From positions 1-23,756 of IMG/VR virus record IMGVR_UViG_3300021957_002955: a stretch of 23,756 nt of DNA; one strand, given 5' to 3'. A program made the position numbers and the translations under genes. Source of the stretch: a virus. The stretch's first letter is position 1. The number at the start of each line of letters is the position of its first letter. The notes under the pieces are model-generated. The model saw only the letters and a list, made by a program, of their open reading frames with translations, was not told the origin of the DNA and did not search any database. Below, one piece after another: positions 14,541 through 20,501 of the stretch.

Positions 14541-15247
14541 CTAAAGGAAAACAAATGAATATCTCTGATGTAATTAAAGACCGTATTGATGAAGCAGGAG
14601 CTCGGTATTGGGCTAATGATAACATCTCGGAGTTTATTACTGAAGATGAGAAGTGGGAGCTTATTGATGAGCTCGAAGAGAAGTTCCGTGGTGTTCTTAG
14701 CTCTTTGATTATTGATCAGGGTGAAGATCCTAACTCTATGGGTACAGCTCGTCGTCTGGCAAAGATGTATGTCAATGAAACTATGGCTGGTCGTTATGAC
14801 CCTCAGCCACCCGTAACTGCATTTCCTAATGATGATGCAGACACACGTTATGGTGGTATGATTGTTGTACGATCAGAGATTAAGTCTATGTGCTCACATC
14901 ACCACCAGCCAGTGTCTGGTGTAGCATACATTGGTCTGATTCCTGGTGTTAAGGTTATTGGTTTGTCTAAATACACTCGTATTGCTCAACACTGTGCCCG
15001 ACGTGGTACATTGCAAGAAGAGCTTACACAAGACATTGCTAATGAGATTGCAACTCATACAGGCGCGAAGGACCTTGCTGTATACATTCAAGGTACACAT
15101 GGTTGTTGTGAGAACCGTGGCATTATGGCACACAGCTCGTTGACTCAAACTTGTGAGTTGCGTGGACAGTTCTTTAATCCATCAGTCAAGAATGAGTTCT
15201 TAGACTATATTAAGATGCAACAACAATTTGCGGGGAATCGTGTATGA
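14537..15247 (+). CDS. folE: GTP cyclohydrolase I
   Basis: Converts GTP to 7,8-dihydroneopterin triphosphate, the entry step to both folate and 7-deazaguanines. The 236-residue protein has zinc site SMCSHHHQPVSG with C119 and H122, and HGCCENRG with C190 four residues before R194, matching the three E. coli ligands. VIGLSKYTRIAQHCARRGTLQEELTQDIA is the conserved core. The N-terminal tail is longer than in some phage forms. AAAGG 7 bases before ATG 14537 fixes the start; ATG 14555 also has AAAGGA and is a second candidate. With QueD and QueE it completes the route from GTP to CDG. Confidence 0.95.
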   Translation: MTKGKQMNISDVIKDRIDEAGARYWANDNISEFITEDEKWELIDELEEKFRGVLSSLIIDQGEDPNSMGTARRLAKMYVNETMAGRYDPQPPVTAFPNDDADTRYGGMIVVRSEIKSMCSHHHQPVSGVAYIGLIPGVKVIGLSKYTRIAQHCARRGTLQEELTQDIANEIATHTGAKDLAVYIQGTHGCCENRGIMAHSSLTQTCELRGQFFNPSVKNEFLDYIKMQQQFAGNRV

Positions 15248-15405
15248 TGAATCATATGAATGTTAGTTTTGTTAAGAGTGGCCTGCGATTCGTCGCAGGT
15301 GGCGCTCTTATTAGTGGAAGTCTGCTGTGGGGTGGTGTATTCATTATCCTAGCAGAAGTTCTAGGTGTATTAGAAGAAGTTGTAGATAAACGAAAGGAAG
15401 ACTAA
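15244..15405 (+). CDS. Small single-pass membrane protein, 53 residues
   Basis: The frame from ATG 15244 (which overlaps the folE stop) to TAA 15403-15405 encodes a small protein with a hydrophobic stretch at about residues 17-40 (VAGGALISGSLLWGGVFIIL) and a charged C-terminus (EEVVDKRKED). In-frame ATGs at 15247 and 15259 are alternatives. Its stop overlaps the next start (TAATG). A strong stem-loop (15274-15309) lies within the frame. No family is recognised. Coupling on both sides supports it as a real gene. Confidence 0.6.
   Translation: MMNHMNVSFVKSGLRFVAGGALISGSLLWGGVFIILAEVLGVLEEVVDKRKED
15274..15309 (+). other. Strong intragenic stem-loop with UUCG loop
   Basis: AAGAGTG (15274-15280) pairs with CGCTCTT (15303-15309, one wobble). 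Inside, CCTGCGA (15282-15288) pairs perfectly with TCGCAGG (15293-15299), closing a TTCG tetraloop. This is about 14 pairs in an AT-rich genome. No T-run follows. It lies in the small membrane gene after folE and could be an RNA processing or transcript-stability element; function unknown. Confidence 0.5.
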
Positions 15406-15605
15406 TGAAGGAACGTCTATTAGAATGTTTTGTTTCACATGCTAAGGGGCATGTCGACAAACACTTAGCAAATGTCGAAGTTCTTTTGAACCATCCCGCT
15501 GGGATTGGTGAACATGGAGATATCATTGAGGAGATTGAAAAAGAACTTGATGAGGTCGCCAAATACGACGATCTGCTTGAAATGGTTGAAAAGTATTTAA
15601 AATAA
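15405..15605 (+). CDS. Conserved phage hypothetical protein (SHAKGH type)
   Basis: A 66-residue acidic helical protein starting at ATG 15405, overlapping the preceding stop, with GAAAGGAAG upstream. It contains LLECFVSHAKGHVDKHLANV, HPAGIGEHGDIIEEIEKELD and a C-terminal AKYDDLLEMVEKYL. I recall similar short proteins in T4-like marine phages, with no known function; this is from memory. It has no membrane segment. It is the last gene before the promoter at 15609. Confidence 0.75.
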   Translation: MKERLLECFVSHAKGHVDKHLANVEVLLNHPAGIGEHGDIIEEIEKELDEVAKYDDLLEMVEKYLK

Positions 15606-15608
15606 CTG

Positions 15609-15637
15609 TTGACTTCTGTTTCACCATGTTGTATACG
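15609..15637 (+). promoter_or_regulatory. CTGTTGACTT-class promoter before the HNH gene
   Basis: TTGACT at 15609-15614, 17-base spacer, TATACG at 15632-15637. The surrounding AACTGTTGACTTCTGTTTCAC is nearly repeated at 19293 and 20717, and its first part at 22402. Transcription would start near 15644. Confidence 0.7.
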
Positions 15638-15667
15638 TAAATGTGGAAGCAACAAAAGGTGGTTAAA

Positions 15668-16030
15668 ATGCCAGCATCGTATGAAGAATTCAAAACCAAT
15701 TACCTTGTCGAAAATTTTATAGATAAGTTTGGTAAACCAAAGCATACTCGCTTAGTTAAACATTACTTCTATCGTTACAATGAACAGCTCAAAGCAGAAT
15801 TTGGATTTGATCTATATCGTTGTGAAGAATGTAAATGTGTAGGTCACAACAACCGTCCTATCATGATGGAACTAGAACACGTCAATCGTATTACAAATGA
15901 TTCTCGTATTGAGAATCTAAGATCATTGTGTCCTAACTGCCACACTCAGACTGATGGTTATAAGAATCGCATGTTGACAATTGAAGAATATTGGAGTAGA
16001 GTGTGGAGTGAAGAATGGAAAGGTGAATAA
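15668..16030 (+). CDS. HNH endonuclease
   Basis: A 120-residue HNH nuclease with a zinc-ribbon frame: C52-x-x-C55 (RCEECKC), ELEHVNRI with E70-H71 as the first catalytic His region, N83 in SRIENLR, and C88-x-x-C91-H92 (LCPNCHTQT). The order C-EH-N-C-CH is that of a standalone HNH domain; no DNA-binding domain is obvious beyond the N-terminal 45 residues. The start at 15668 has AAAAGGTGG upstream. An in-frame ATG at 15641 would precede the predicted transcription start and is rejected. It may be a homing nuclease or have a role in packaging or host DNA cleavage; the family is firm, the role open. Confidence 0.85.
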   Translation: MPASYEEFKTNYLVENFIDKFGKPKHTRLVKHYFYRYNEQLKAEFGFDLYRCEECKCVGHNNRPIMMELEHVNRITNDSRIENLRSLCPNCHTQTDGYKNRMLTIEEYWSRVWSEEWKGE

Positions 16031-16452
16031 TGTATAAGTTTTATTTTCTAACATTGAGGAACAAGGTATTTCCTTTAGATGGAAACAAAGTGTTCTGTAA
16101 GTTTGGTATCACTCATCAATCAGATGTTCTGAGACGATTTGATCCATCTGTAGATGATGGATATCATAAAAGCGAGAAGTATCTTGAGTGGGATATCAAA
16201 TGTGACTTCTCTATGTTCTTTGATACTAAAGAAGAAGCTCTTGCTGTAGAGCAAAGATGGTTAACAGAAGTTTTTCCTAACCCAGGTCCTACAAAGGTGT
16301 GGGTTGAAAAAGTTCTTGATTGTCCAGACAATCAGTACTATAGTGAGGCCAGTGGAATCACTGAACTACGGTTGCTAACAGAGAAACAACGTAAGTGGGT
16401 CCTATGGCAATTATATGAAATGAAGGAGAATACACTTGAAAAAAGTATTTAA
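16030..16452 (+). CDS. GIY-YIG/T5orf172-like protein (tentative)
   Basis: A 140-residue protein. FYFLTLRN is followed by FCKFGITHQSDVLRRFDPS (about residues 22-40) and EEALAVEQRWLTEVFP (about 68-83). This spacing (short beta with aromatic, K-x-G-x-T/S-x(n)-R, then E-A-x-x-x-E) is that of GIY-YIG-related T5orf172/MUG113 domains, in which Arg and Glu are catalytic. The YIG half is not clear, so activity is uncertain. The start overlaps the HNH stop by 1 base (TAATG). Adjacency to an HNH nuclease is suggestive. Possible mobile-type nuclease pair. Confidence 0.4.
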   Translation: MYKFYFLTLRNKVFPLDGNKVFCKFGITHQSDVLRRFDPSVDDGYHKSEKYLEWDIKCDFSMFFDTKEEALAVEQRWLTEVFPNPGPTKVWVEKVLDCPDNQYYSEASGITELRLLTEKQRKWVLWQLYEMKENTLEKSI

Positions 16453-16819
16453 TCAGATATGGGTAACATTCAAAAAAGAGGGGATACACAAGTATCCTGC
16501 GGCACTAGATGATCCTAAACTTGCTACTGGTGATTGGGATGATGTTAGCTTTTTGGGCTATCCTCATCGGCACATTTTCCATTTTCGGGTGGGTGTTGAG
16601 GTTTTTCATGATGATCGTGACATTGAGTTTATTCAGTTTAAGCGTTGGCTTGAGCGTCTATATTCTGATGGAACACTCACACTTGATTACAGATCTTGTG
16701 AGATGGTTTCAGACGAGCTTGCAGAACTTATCGGTGCACGATATTCTGGACGGGCAGTAGAGATCGAAGTATCCGAAGATGGAGAAAATGGTTCCGTCTC
16801 GCGATACGAACCTGTATAA
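16436..16819 (+). CDS. Conserved phage hypothetical protein (FLGYPHRHIF type)
   Basis: A 127-residue protein from TTG 16436, with AAGGAG at 16422-16427 as its ribosome binding site. Distinct blocks are WVTFKKEGIHKYPAALDDP (near residues 9-27), VSFLGYPHRHIFHFRV and DDRDIEFIQFKRWLERLY. A His/Arg/Asp-rich centre (YPHRHIFH, HDDRDIE) would suit a metal or nucleic acid contact. I recall similar proteins in T4-like marine phages, without known function. It overlaps the preceding gene by 17 bases. The C-terminus is acidic. Confidence 0.7.
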   Translation: MKKVFNQIWVTFKKEGIHKYPAALDDPKLATGDWDDVSFLGYPHRHIFHFRVGVEVFHDDRDIEFIQFKRWLERLYSDGTLTLDYRSCEMVSDELAELIGARYSGRAVEIEVSEDGENGSVSRYEPV

Positions 16820-16822
16820 ATA
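16815..16822 (+). promoter_or_regulatory. T4-type late promoter TATAAATA
   Basis: The octamer TATAAATA matches the T4 late promoter box used by the gp55 sigma factor. It spans the last bases of the preceding gene and lies 21 bases before the gene at 16844. A second copy is on the minus strand at 22387-22394. Confidence 0.65.
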
Positions 16823-16843
16823 ACCCTGTATACATTTAATCTT

Positions 16844-17089
16844 ATGGGATCTCAAAAGATGCAATCATTTCACAATCACTCTTTGCAAGAAGATGCAGTA
16901 GCAGCTGCAAAGAAAAAACTAAAGCCGATGAAGGGTAAGGACGTTTCGTTCACTCATCAGCAATCAGGCGAAAAAGTTACTGGTAAGTATCAAGGTATGA
17001 AGTCTATGGGCGGCCGCTCGTATGCTCATATTGAGACTGGTAAAGGTGCGTTTAGAGTACCTCCTCATCACGTACATCAGGCACAGTAG
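16844..17089 (+). CDS. Hypothetical basic protein expressed from a late promoter
   Basis: An 81-residue protein, basic and Gly/His/Lys-rich: DAVAAAKKKLKPMKGKDVSF is followed by SGEKVTGKYQGMKSMGGRSY and AHIETGKGAFRVPPHHVHQAQ. The second half has a beta pattern like a small barrel. The ribosome binding site is weak for ATG 16844; ATG 16859 is an alternative. The upstream TATAAATA suggests expression with virion or lysis genes. A small nucleic-acid-binding or virion protein is plausible. No family is recognised. Confidence 0.6.
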   Translation: MGSQKMQSFHNHSLQEDAVAAAKKKLKPMKGKDVSFTHQQSGEKVTGKYQGMKSMGGRSYAHIETGKGAFRVPPHHVHQAQ

Positions 17090-17115
17090 ACTTTTTATTT
17101 GATTTGAAGTATAAT
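17087..17115 (+). promoter_or_regulatory. Promoter of the DpdA-like gene
   Basis: TAGACT at 17087-17092 overlaps the stop of the preceding gene; TATAAT at 17110-17115 follows a 17-base spacer. The string AGTATAATATAGGC is shared exactly with the polymerase promoter. Transcription would begin near 17122, within a perfect inverted repeat at 17115-17142. Confidence 0.65.
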
Positions 17116-17142
17116 ATAGGCAGGATTAGACTTCTGCCTATA
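17115..17142 (+). terminator. Perfect 9-bp hairpin between the late gene and dpdA
   Basis: TATAGGCAG (17115-17123) pairs with CTGCCTATA (17134-17142), loop 10 bases, followed by CTTTTAAC. It could be a weak intrinsic terminator for the upstream gene. Because it overlaps the -10 box and start site, it could also be an operator or a 5'-end hairpin for the dpdA transcript. Which role applies is not resolved. Confidence 0.4.
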
Positions 17143-17162
17143 CTTTTAACTATGGAGACATT

Positions 17163-18026
17163 ATGACAGAATTTGCACACATAACGCCTACGGCGTACTT
17201 AGACCTATTTGCATCAGGTCGACCTTTTCATTTAACGCTAGCTCATTTAGTTGAGGAAGATCCAGTATACACAAACTGGTATGCTCAACGAGACTTATCT
17301 CGTGGCTTGTCCCCTTATGTTAACATCATGGACAACTCAGCTTTTGAAATGTATAAGCAAGGGCGTGAGATGTATCCGTCTGAAAAGCTAATTGAGATGG
17401 GCACCAAAGTTGCTGCTGACTATATTGTTATGTCAGACTATCCTGGTCAACCTTCACAGGTAACTATTGAGAAAGCTATAGAGATGGCACCTGAGCTTCG
17501 CGAAGCAGGCTTTGGAACTTTCTTTGTACCTCAATCTAGCGAAGGTGACTTAGAAGATCTGATCGATGCGTTTGAATGGGCAGCTACATCAGAACATGTA
17601 GACTACATTGGGGTGTCTATCTTAGCTGTTCCGATTGCATATGGTGTTGAGAAAGACAATAAGCTGCAGCGGTTTATGTCTCGTTGGAAGTTTATGGGAG
17701 AATTAGAATCACGAGGCATTCTTGATAAGATTAAGAATAACGGTAAGATGATTCACTTCTTAGGTATGGTCGATGGTCCTAACGAGTGTGAGTTGGTAGA
17801 CAAATATTTGTGGGCAATTGACTCATGGGATAGCTCAGCAGCTGTTTGGGCTGGTATGTGTGGTATCTCTTTTGATAACTCTCCAACTGGATTAATTGAT
17901 GGTAAGAATGAAATAGAGGTTGACTTTGATCATGATTCAGGGGATATTGCGAGTATTGCTTTGGCAATGAAGAATATGAAATATATTGATGATCAGCTAC
18001 CTAGTGGAGACTATTATGACTATTAA
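17163..18026 (+). CDS. dpdA: DpdA-like 7-deazaguanine DNA transglycosylase (TGT family)
   Basis: A 287-residue TIM-barrel protein of the tRNA-guanine transglycosylase superfamily. MDNSAFE (D57 onward) stands where TGT has DSGGFQ. YIVMSDYPG (D92) and YIGVSILAVPIAYG (148-161) resemble the substrate-pocket strands. IHFLGMVDGPNECELVDKYL followed by AIDSWDSSAAVWAG (D220, D223) parallels the TGT block YLMGVGxPxD...GxDxFDCVxPTR, so D223 fits the nucleophile. The C-terminal zinc cysteines of tRNA TGTs are absent, as in DpdA proteins that act on DNA. With FolE, QueD and QueE nearby, exchange of guanine for a 7-deazaguanine in phage DNA is the likely role. TGGAGA upstream supports the start. Confidence 0.75.
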   Translation: MTEFAHITPTAYLDLFASGRPFHLTLAHLVEEDPVYTNWYAQRDLSRGLSPYVNIMDNSAFEMYKQGREMYPSEKLIEMGTKVAADYIVMSDYPGQPSQVTIEKAIEMAPELREAGFGTFFVPQSSEGDLEDLIDAFEWAATSEHVDYIGVSILAVPIAYGVEKDNKLQRFMSRWKFMGELESRGILDKIKNNGKMIHFLGMVDGPNECELVDKYLWAIDSWDSSAAVWAGMCGISFDNSPTGLIDGKNEIEVDFDHDSGDIASIALAMKNMKYIDDQLPSGDYYDY

Positions 18027-18309
18027 TTATAAACGAAATGAAGATAAGATTATCGAAGGTATCAAGGCATACGTTGATGCTACGTATAGTCAACACTATG
18101 CTGGTAAGAACAACCGTGATGTAGTTGATGATTGGGAAGACTGTGGTATTGCTAAGGAAGCATTTATGTCTAACATCATTAAGTATGCAAAACGATTTGG
18201 TAAGAAGGATGGAAATAATCCTAAAGACATCATGAAGATTATTCATTACTCTATCTTCTTGCTTAATGAGTTGGATGATAGCAAGAAGGACCCATATGCA
18301 AATGGATGA
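18016..18309 (+). CDS. DUF3310-like phage protein
   Basis: A 97-residue protein. SQHYAGKNNRDVVDDWEDCG followed by AFMSNIIKYAKRFGKKDGNNPKDIMKIIHYSIFLLNE (about 27-85) matches the DUF3310 pattern: HY, then E/D, then GNxxKYxxRxGkKxxxxxDLxKaxxYl. The family is common in phages, sometimes labelled a nucleotide kinase, with no proven function. The start at 18016 has GTGGAG 6 bases upstream and lies inside the end of the dpdA gene. The next gene starts before this one ends. Confidence 0.7.
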   Translation: MTINYKRNEDKIIEGIKAYVDATYSQHYAGKNNRDVVDDWEDCGIAKEAFMSNIIKYAKRFGKKDGNNPKDIMKIIHYSIFLLNELDDSKKDPYANG

Positions 18310-18550
18310 GTTTGATGTACCAAAGCTCCACAAGTGGGCTGACAACATTGAGCATACTCTTACAGAATGGGCAATGGAAACTGTTCAAGAACATTATGGG
18401 GTAGATGACACTGACAATCTAACCGAAGAGCAGTGGCAAGAGCTACGCGATTGGGTTGACCTCAAGTATGATACACCGTATGATTGGGTCGTAATAGGTT
18501 TTAATAATATTCTAAACGCATGGGAAAACGCAAACTATGAGCATGATTAA
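18296..18550 (+). CDS. Hypothetical acidic phage protein
   Basis: An 84-residue acidic protein rich in Trp: KLHKWADNIEHTLTEWAMET, then a predicted loop (VDDTDNLTEEQWQELRDWVD), then WVVIGFNNILNAWENAN. ATG 18296 is favoured because AAGGA at 18286-18290 lies 5 bases upstream; ATG 18302 is also possible. All-helical, no membrane segment, no recognised family. It overlaps both neighbours, as part of the dpdA unit. Confidence 0.65.
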   Translation: MQMDEFDVPKLHKWADNIEHTLTEWAMETVQEHYGVDDTDNLTEEQWQELRDWVDLKYDTPYDWVVIGFNNILNAWENANYEHD

Positions 18551-19034
18551 TATTGGTGGGCCAACAGCCCGAAGTTCATTAACTGAAGTACAAGATGGTG
18601 ATGTGCAGCCTAATGCTGTTGATCTTCGCTTGGGTAAAGTATACTGGATCAAACCTCAAACATTTACTATTGACGAAGATCAGAAAGTCCATCGAGGATC
18701 TGAGCTTATGGAAATAGATGAGGATGGGTATTACAATCTAGGTGTAGGTCATTATGAAGTTGTTATGGACAACGAGATTACCGTTGGTGAGGGTGAGGCT
18801 GGCTTTGTCATCACTCGATCTACTCTTAACCGTAACGGTGTGTTCCTTACAAGTGGTCTGTACGATACTGGTTACAATGGCGTAATGGCTGGTGTTATGC
18901 ATGTTGCTGTAGGTTTGATGAAGATCAAGCCTGGAACAAGAATTGGACAATACCTTTGTTTTGAAGCTGAACAAACATCTATATACTCTGGAGACTATGG
19001 TAAAGGAAAAGCCCATGACCAGAAGTATGAATAA
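18537..19034 (+). CDS. dUTPase/dCTP deaminase-family enzyme
   Basis: A 165-residue protein of the trimeric dCTP deaminase/dUTPase fold: QPNAVDLRLG (residues about 23-32), VITRSTLNRNGVFLTSG (motif 3-like PRSxLxxxG region), LYDTGYNGVMAGVMHV, PGTRIGQYLCFEAE and a C-terminal YGKGKAHDQKYE. The block LYDTGYNG resembles the dUTPase IDxDYxG motif with its catalytic Asp. The glutamate typical of dCTP deaminase in the following strand (VLEF) is not present. A dUTP hydrolase is therefore somewhat more likely than a pure deaminase. It supplies dUMP for ThyX and keeps uracil out of DNA. Confidence 0.75.
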   Translation: MSMINIGGPTARSSLTEVQDGDVQPNAVDLRLGKVYWIKPQTFTIDEDQKVHRGSELMEIDEDGYYNLGVGHYEVVMDNEITVGEGEAGFVITRSTLNRNGVFLTSGLYDTGYNGVMAGVMHVAVGLMKIKPGTRIGQYLCFEAEQTSIYSGDYGKGKAHDQKYE

Positions 19035-19270
19035 TGTTTACAGTTGAGATGGACTTTGACGAAATAGAGATCACCGTCTTAGATGACGGTGGTCGCTTTG
19101 AAGACGTTAAAGTGTTCTCATATGATGAAGTTATATACATCAGACAGTTTAGCGAAAAAAAGAACAAGTGGGACTTAATTCAAATGACCCCCGAAATGTA
19201 TGCTGAATTAATGACAGCATGGCAATCCCCAGAAGGATCGTTTATAACAAACCTTCGTAGAAATATTTAA
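19034..19270 (+). CDS. Hypothetical phage protein
   Basis: A 78-residue acidic protein beginning MFTVEMDFDEIEITVLDDGG, with a beta-rich first half and a helical end (MTPEMYAELMTAWQ). It starts in TAATG overlap with the preceding stop. No motif, membrane segment or family is recognised. It ends the unit; AT-rich sequence (19266-19293) and a new promoter follow. Confidence 0.65.
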   Translation: MFTVEMDFDEIEITVLDDGGRFEDVKVFSYDEVIYIRQFSEKKNKWDLIQMTPEMYAELMTAWQSPEGSFITNLRRNI

Positions 19271-19297
19271 ACTTTTTAATTTTCTTTAAATTAACTG

Positions 19298-19326
19298 TTG
19301 ACTTCCGTTCCACTTTATGGGATAAC
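19298..19326 (+). promoter_or_regulatory. CTGTTGACTT-class promoter before the ArdC-like gene
   Basis: TTGACT at 19298-19303, 17-base spacer, GATAAC at 19321-19326, with an AT-rich tract at 19266-19293 that could act as an UP element. The string TTAACTGTTGACTT continues into a spacer (CCGTTCCAC) similar to those at 15609 and 20722. Confidence 0.7.
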
Positions 19327-19354
19327 GGTAGCATAGGAAATGAGGAGAAATGAA

Positions 19355-19648
19355 ATGTTTAACGCAGTTACAAAACACGAATATTCAGGTAAGAACGAAG
19401 CAATCTTGGCCCAGCTTGGCTTTGACGAAGATGATGCTTTTGTTACTTTCAAGCAAGCTATCAAACTTGATGGTATTTCAGGTAAAGCCCTGAAAGGTAT
19501 CAAGAAAGCTGCTACCTTGGTTCGTTACTCCCGTACAGAAAAAGAGCAAGATGAAACTGGTAAGATGGTTGCTAAACCAATATACTTCTCAGTGTTTCAC
19601 CTTGAAGATATCTTGGCTCGTAGAGTAGATCAAGAGGTGGCAGCATAA
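19355..19648 (+). CDS. ArdC N-terminal-domain-like protein (candidate anti-restriction)
   Basis: A 97-residue protein. FVTFKQAIKLDGISGKALKG followed by KKAATLVRY and, after a charged loop, PIYFSVFHLEDI matches the ArdC/DUF1738 N-terminal domain pattern: W/yxTFkQA-x-x-lGg-V-x-KGeK-x-x-x-vvy, loop, y-xVFNxeQi. In ArdC this domain binds single-stranded DNA and protects incoming DNA from restriction. Only this domain is present; the metalloprotease half of full ArdC (about 300 residues) is absent. GAGGAGA at 19342-19348 selects ATG 19355 over 19340. Having its own promoter suggests early expression. The fold call is moderate; anti-restriction function is inference. Confidence 0.55.
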   Translation: MFNAVTKHEYSGKNEAILAQLGFDEDDAFVTFKQAIKLDGISGKALKGIKKAATLVRYSRTEKEQDETGKMVAKPIYFSVFHLEDILARRVDQEVAA

Positions 19649-19830
19649 TGGGTATGTCAAATTATATTCTTGGTCTTGAAGAGCAGTTCTTTGACGCAGT
19701 TCAAGATGTTGCACATGAGTGCGAAACACTTGATGAGCTCTTTGAGGTAATGGAGCCTCAAAGAGATTTAGTTAAACATATGTCATCTGATAAAGTTGAT
19801 GATGTAATTGGAGAGATTTGGTTTTCATAA
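19648..19830 (+). CDS. Small acidic hypothetical protein
   Basis: A 60-residue acidic helical protein beginning MGMSNYILGLEEQFFDAVQD. It starts in TAATG overlap with the preceding gene, with AGAGGTGG upstream; ATG 19654 is an alternative. No family is recognised. Small, very acidic proteins next to anti-restriction genes are sometimes DNA mimics, but the size and pattern here do not establish that. Confidence 0.6.
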   Translation: MGMSNYILGLEEQFFDAVQDVAHECETLDELFEVMEPQRDLVKHMSSDKVDDVIGEIWFS

Positions 19831-20039
19831 TGGCTAGAACTGTTCACTATGTTGGAATGGATATGGACACCTATAGACGGGCTAGACTCGTCTTTGGTGG
19901 ACCAGCCTATTACCACAGGTGGATGGACGATAGAGTATTCACCGAGGTTGGTGATAGCGATATGGTAGTTATTGATAATGCAAAAAAGAGCAGATACGTA
20001 TGGGATGCATCTGCAGTAGACAGGAGTTATACAGAATGA
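19830..20039 (+). CDS. Hypothetical protein, 69 residues
   Basis: ATG 19830 overlaps the preceding stop; the protein begins MARTVHYVGMDMDTYRRARL and is aromatic-rich (GGPAYYHRWMDDRVF), ending VVIDNAKKSRYVWDASAVDR. The Shine-Dalgarno is distant (GGAGAG at 19810-19815), so translation may depend on coupling. A compact alpha/beta fold is likely. No family is recognised. Confidence 0.6.
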   Translation: MARTVHYVGMDMDTYRRARLVFGGPAYYHRWMDDRVFTEVGDSDMVVIDNAKKSRYVWDASAVDRSYTE

Positions 20040-20311
20040 AAAATGAAACTTTTTTATTAAGTAAACAGCAAGATGAGACTGCTGTCATTGCCATGGAAGA
20101 GATGGCTGAATTGATTCAGGTGCTATCCAAAGCTATGCGCTTTGGGTACACTCCTGGTGATACTGGTAAGCGTCTGGTTCAAGAGATGGGTGATGTGAGA
20201 CTTCTTCTTGAACTCTTACAGAATACCTTTGGTATCGAAGATGATGAGATTTATCTGGCTATGGAAAGCAAAAAAGCTAAGCTGATGGCATGGAGTAGTC
20301 TTTATGAGTAA
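20036..20311 (+). CDS. MazG-like nucleotide pyrophosphohydrolase
   Basis: A 91-residue all-alpha NTP pyrophosphatase. The metal-binding motif is E22-M-A-E25 (MEEMAELIQVLSKAMRFG) and, one helix later, E50-M-G-D53 (LVQEMGDVRLLLELL), the EExxE...ExxD signature of the MazG/dUTPase-2 superfamily. AGGAG before ATG 20036 fixes the start. It may hydrolyse non-canonical or excess dNTPs, or, as proposed for some phage MazG proteins, alter host alarmone-like signals; the substrate is unknown. It overlaps the next gene by 8 bases. Confidence 0.78.
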   Translation: MKNETFLLSKQQDETAVIAMEEMAELIQVLSKAMRFGYTPGDTGKRLVQEMGDVRLLLELLQNTFGIEDDEIYLAMESKKAKLMAWSSLYE

Positions 20312-20501
20312 GTTCTATCATGCAGCAGATCAGATGACTACTAAAGGTCATTGGGCTACAGGAACAGTCTGGTCTGTTGACGGATCTAAGAATAATGTGT
20401 ATAATGTTGAAATGTCGGACAGAGGTTTTCATTGTAACTGTCCAGCGTTTCGTAAGTGTAAGCATATCAAAAGTGTAGAGGAAGGATTTTGTTATGAGTA
20501 A
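20304..20501 (+). CDS. SWIM-type zinc-finger small protein
   Basis: A 65-residue protein whose C-terminal half carries FHCNCPAFRKCKHIKSV, a clear SWIM zinc-finger (CxC, then CxH). The first half is a beta-rich pattern (ATGTVWSVDGSKNNVYNVEM) typical of the strands that precede SWIM motifs. SWIM domains bind DNA or protein. The start lies 8 bases inside the MazG-like gene. Confidence 0.78.
   Translation: MSKFYHAADQMTTKGHWATGTVWSVDGSKNNVYNVEMSDRGFHCNCPAFRKCKHIKSVEEGFCYE

Noticed and set aside
15641-15667. Longer N-terminus for the HNH protein from ATG 15641
   Set aside because: That ATG falls before the predicted transcription start (about 15644) and has no ribosome binding site, whereas ATG 15668 has AAAAGGTGG upstream.
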